Shown: positions 63,358 to 64,000 of the stretch, in pieces
Numbering within the stretch: the first letter of the stretch is position 1
Layout of the letters: every line of letters starts with the position of its first letter
Assembly: GCF_030287445.1 (NCBI RefSeq)
Contig: NZ_JASVWB010000002.1
Location: forward strand, 7,378,001 to 7,442,000
Reading direction: 5' to 3'
Origin: Streptomyces sp. ALI-76-A
GTDB lineage: Bacteria; Actinomycetota; Actinomycetes; Streptomycetales; Streptomycetaceae
DNA: 64,000 bases
The notes under the pieces: model-generated
The model's input: only the letters and a program-made list of their open reading frames with translations
What the model was told of the DNA's origin: nothing
The model's database searches: none
Made by a program: the position numbers and the translations under genes

Positions 63358-64000
63358 GGACAGGAACGACGGGCACATCCCCACCGTCATCGCGGACCAA
63401 CTGCACATCGTCTACCGCGTCAACGGCGCCAAGGCCGGCAAGGGCAGCGCCACCGCCGCGCTCAGCCGGATACTCAAGCGCGGCGAGGAGCGCGGCGTGC
63501 GCAAGGTGCACGCCGTCAAGGGCGTCTCCTTCGTCGCCTACCGCGGTGAGGCCATCGGCCTGATCGGCTCCAACGGATCCGGCAAGTCGACCCTGTTGCG
63601 CGCCATCGCGGGCCTGCTCCCGGCCGAGAGCGGCAAGGTGTACACCGACGGCCAGCCCTCCCTGCTCGGCGTCAACGCGGCCCTGATGAACGACCTCACC
63701 GGCGAGCGGAACGTCATCCTGGGCGGGCTCGCGATGGGGATGACCCGCGAGCAGATCAAGGAGCGGTACCAGGAGATCGTCGACTTCTCCGGCATCAACG
63801 AGAAGGGCGACTTCATCACCCTCCCGATGCGCACCTACTCCTCCGGCATGGCCGCCCGGCTCCGCTTCTCCATCGCCGCCGCCAAGGACCACGACGTCCT
63901 CATGATCGACGAGGCCCTCGCCACCGGCGACCGCAAGTTCCAGAAGCGTTCCGAGGAACGCATCCGCGAACTGCGCAAGGAGGCCGGCACGGTGTTTCTC
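63350..64000 (+). CDS. ABC transporter ATPase, TagH/Wzt-like (truncated by the window)
   Basis: The first 217 residues are present, from GTG 63350. Walker A IGSNGSGKST, signature YSSGMAARLRF and Walker B VLMIDEALATGD are typical of polysaccharide/teichoic-acid exporters, as are the long N-terminal insert before Walker A and the HAVKGVSFVAYRGE strand. It powers export of the polymer made by the operon. The 3' end lies beyond the window. Confidence 0.9.
   Translation, partial: MAEDRNDGHIPTVIADQLHIVYRVNGAKAGKGSATAALSRILKRGEERGVRKVHAVKGVSFVAYRGEAIGLIGSNGSGKSTLLRAIAGLLPAESGKVYTDGQPSLLGVNAALMNDLTGERNVILGGLAMGMTREQIKERYQEIVDFSGINEKGDFITLPMRTYSSGMAARLRFSIAAAKDHDVLMIDEALATGDRKFQKRSEERIRELRKEAGTVFL

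Overview
The window is high-GC actinobacterial DNA, almost certainly a Streptomyces chromosome. The evidence is GTG/TTG starts, a WhiB-type regulator, Lsr2, and a flank with isopentenyl-diphosphate isomerase, Tex, ABC-F and lipid/teichoic-type genes. About 42.5 kb of it (157-42604) is an integrated siphovirus-like prophage. It sits in the coding sequence of a secreted Xaa-Pro dipeptidyl-peptidase: the last 54 codons before the break are at 2-163, the rest of the gene is at 42604-44199, and the 16-bp core TGTTCTACGACAACTA is repeated at 141-156 and 42605-42620.

Prophage layout. 164-446: attachment arm and first promoter. 447-9246: rightward early operon with an HTH protein, a WhiB-HTH fusion, Cas4/RecB-like nuclease, small winged-helix protein, RecA/DnaB-like ATPase, RusA-like resolvase, primase in two frames, metallophosphoesterase, sigma-like factor, lipoprotein, SLOG protein and small ORFs. 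9326-16404: an array of short transcription units, most with their own promoter, 5' leader and terminator, encoding an SprT-like protein, a DUF2637-Lsr2 fusion, an Lsr2 homologue, many tiny (often Cys-rich) proteins and one long apparently non-coding transcript. 16419-18944: leftward small-gene operon divergent from an XRE-TPR regulator. 19022-38254 (leftward): holin, endolysin, tail, capsid, portal, terminase, two HNH nucleases and three tRNA genes. 38687-41183 (rightward): small proteins, a C5 DNA methyltransferase in two frames and a possible clamp-like protein. 41234-42512 (leftward): zinc-finger protein and tyrosine integrase.

The most striking feature is a phage-wide regulatory code. 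(i) An asymmetric 17-nt motif, roughly GAARCTAnnATTTGGAA, recurs more than 20 times. Inside operons it always points with transcription, like the stoperators of cluster A mycobacteriophages. In cassette promoters it either supplies the -35 box or lies inverted in the spacer. (ii) The palindrome GTTTAAAC takes the complementary place in nearly all these promoters. (iii) The transcripts are predicted to start with an almost invariant (U)GUCAGCGAGAG, in most cassettes followed by a hairpin whose sequence changes while pairing is kept. One such promoter drives about 550 nt without a credible ORF but with many strong helices, a candidate large structured phage RNA.

Right flank (44196-64000): M14 carboxypeptidase, a large inverted repeat, D-amino-acid oxidase, a conserved protein, ABC-F, Tex, a 43-aa protein, pseudogene debris, enoyl-CoA hydratase, anti-sigma-like ATPase, Idi, CDF transporter and GalE. 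It ends in an operon for a polyol-phosphate or phospholipid-type surface polymer: two CDP-alcohol phosphatidyltransferases, a nucleotidyltransferase, a glycerol-1-phosphate dehydrogenase-like enzyme, a glycosyltransferase and a TagGH-like ABC exporter cut by the window end.
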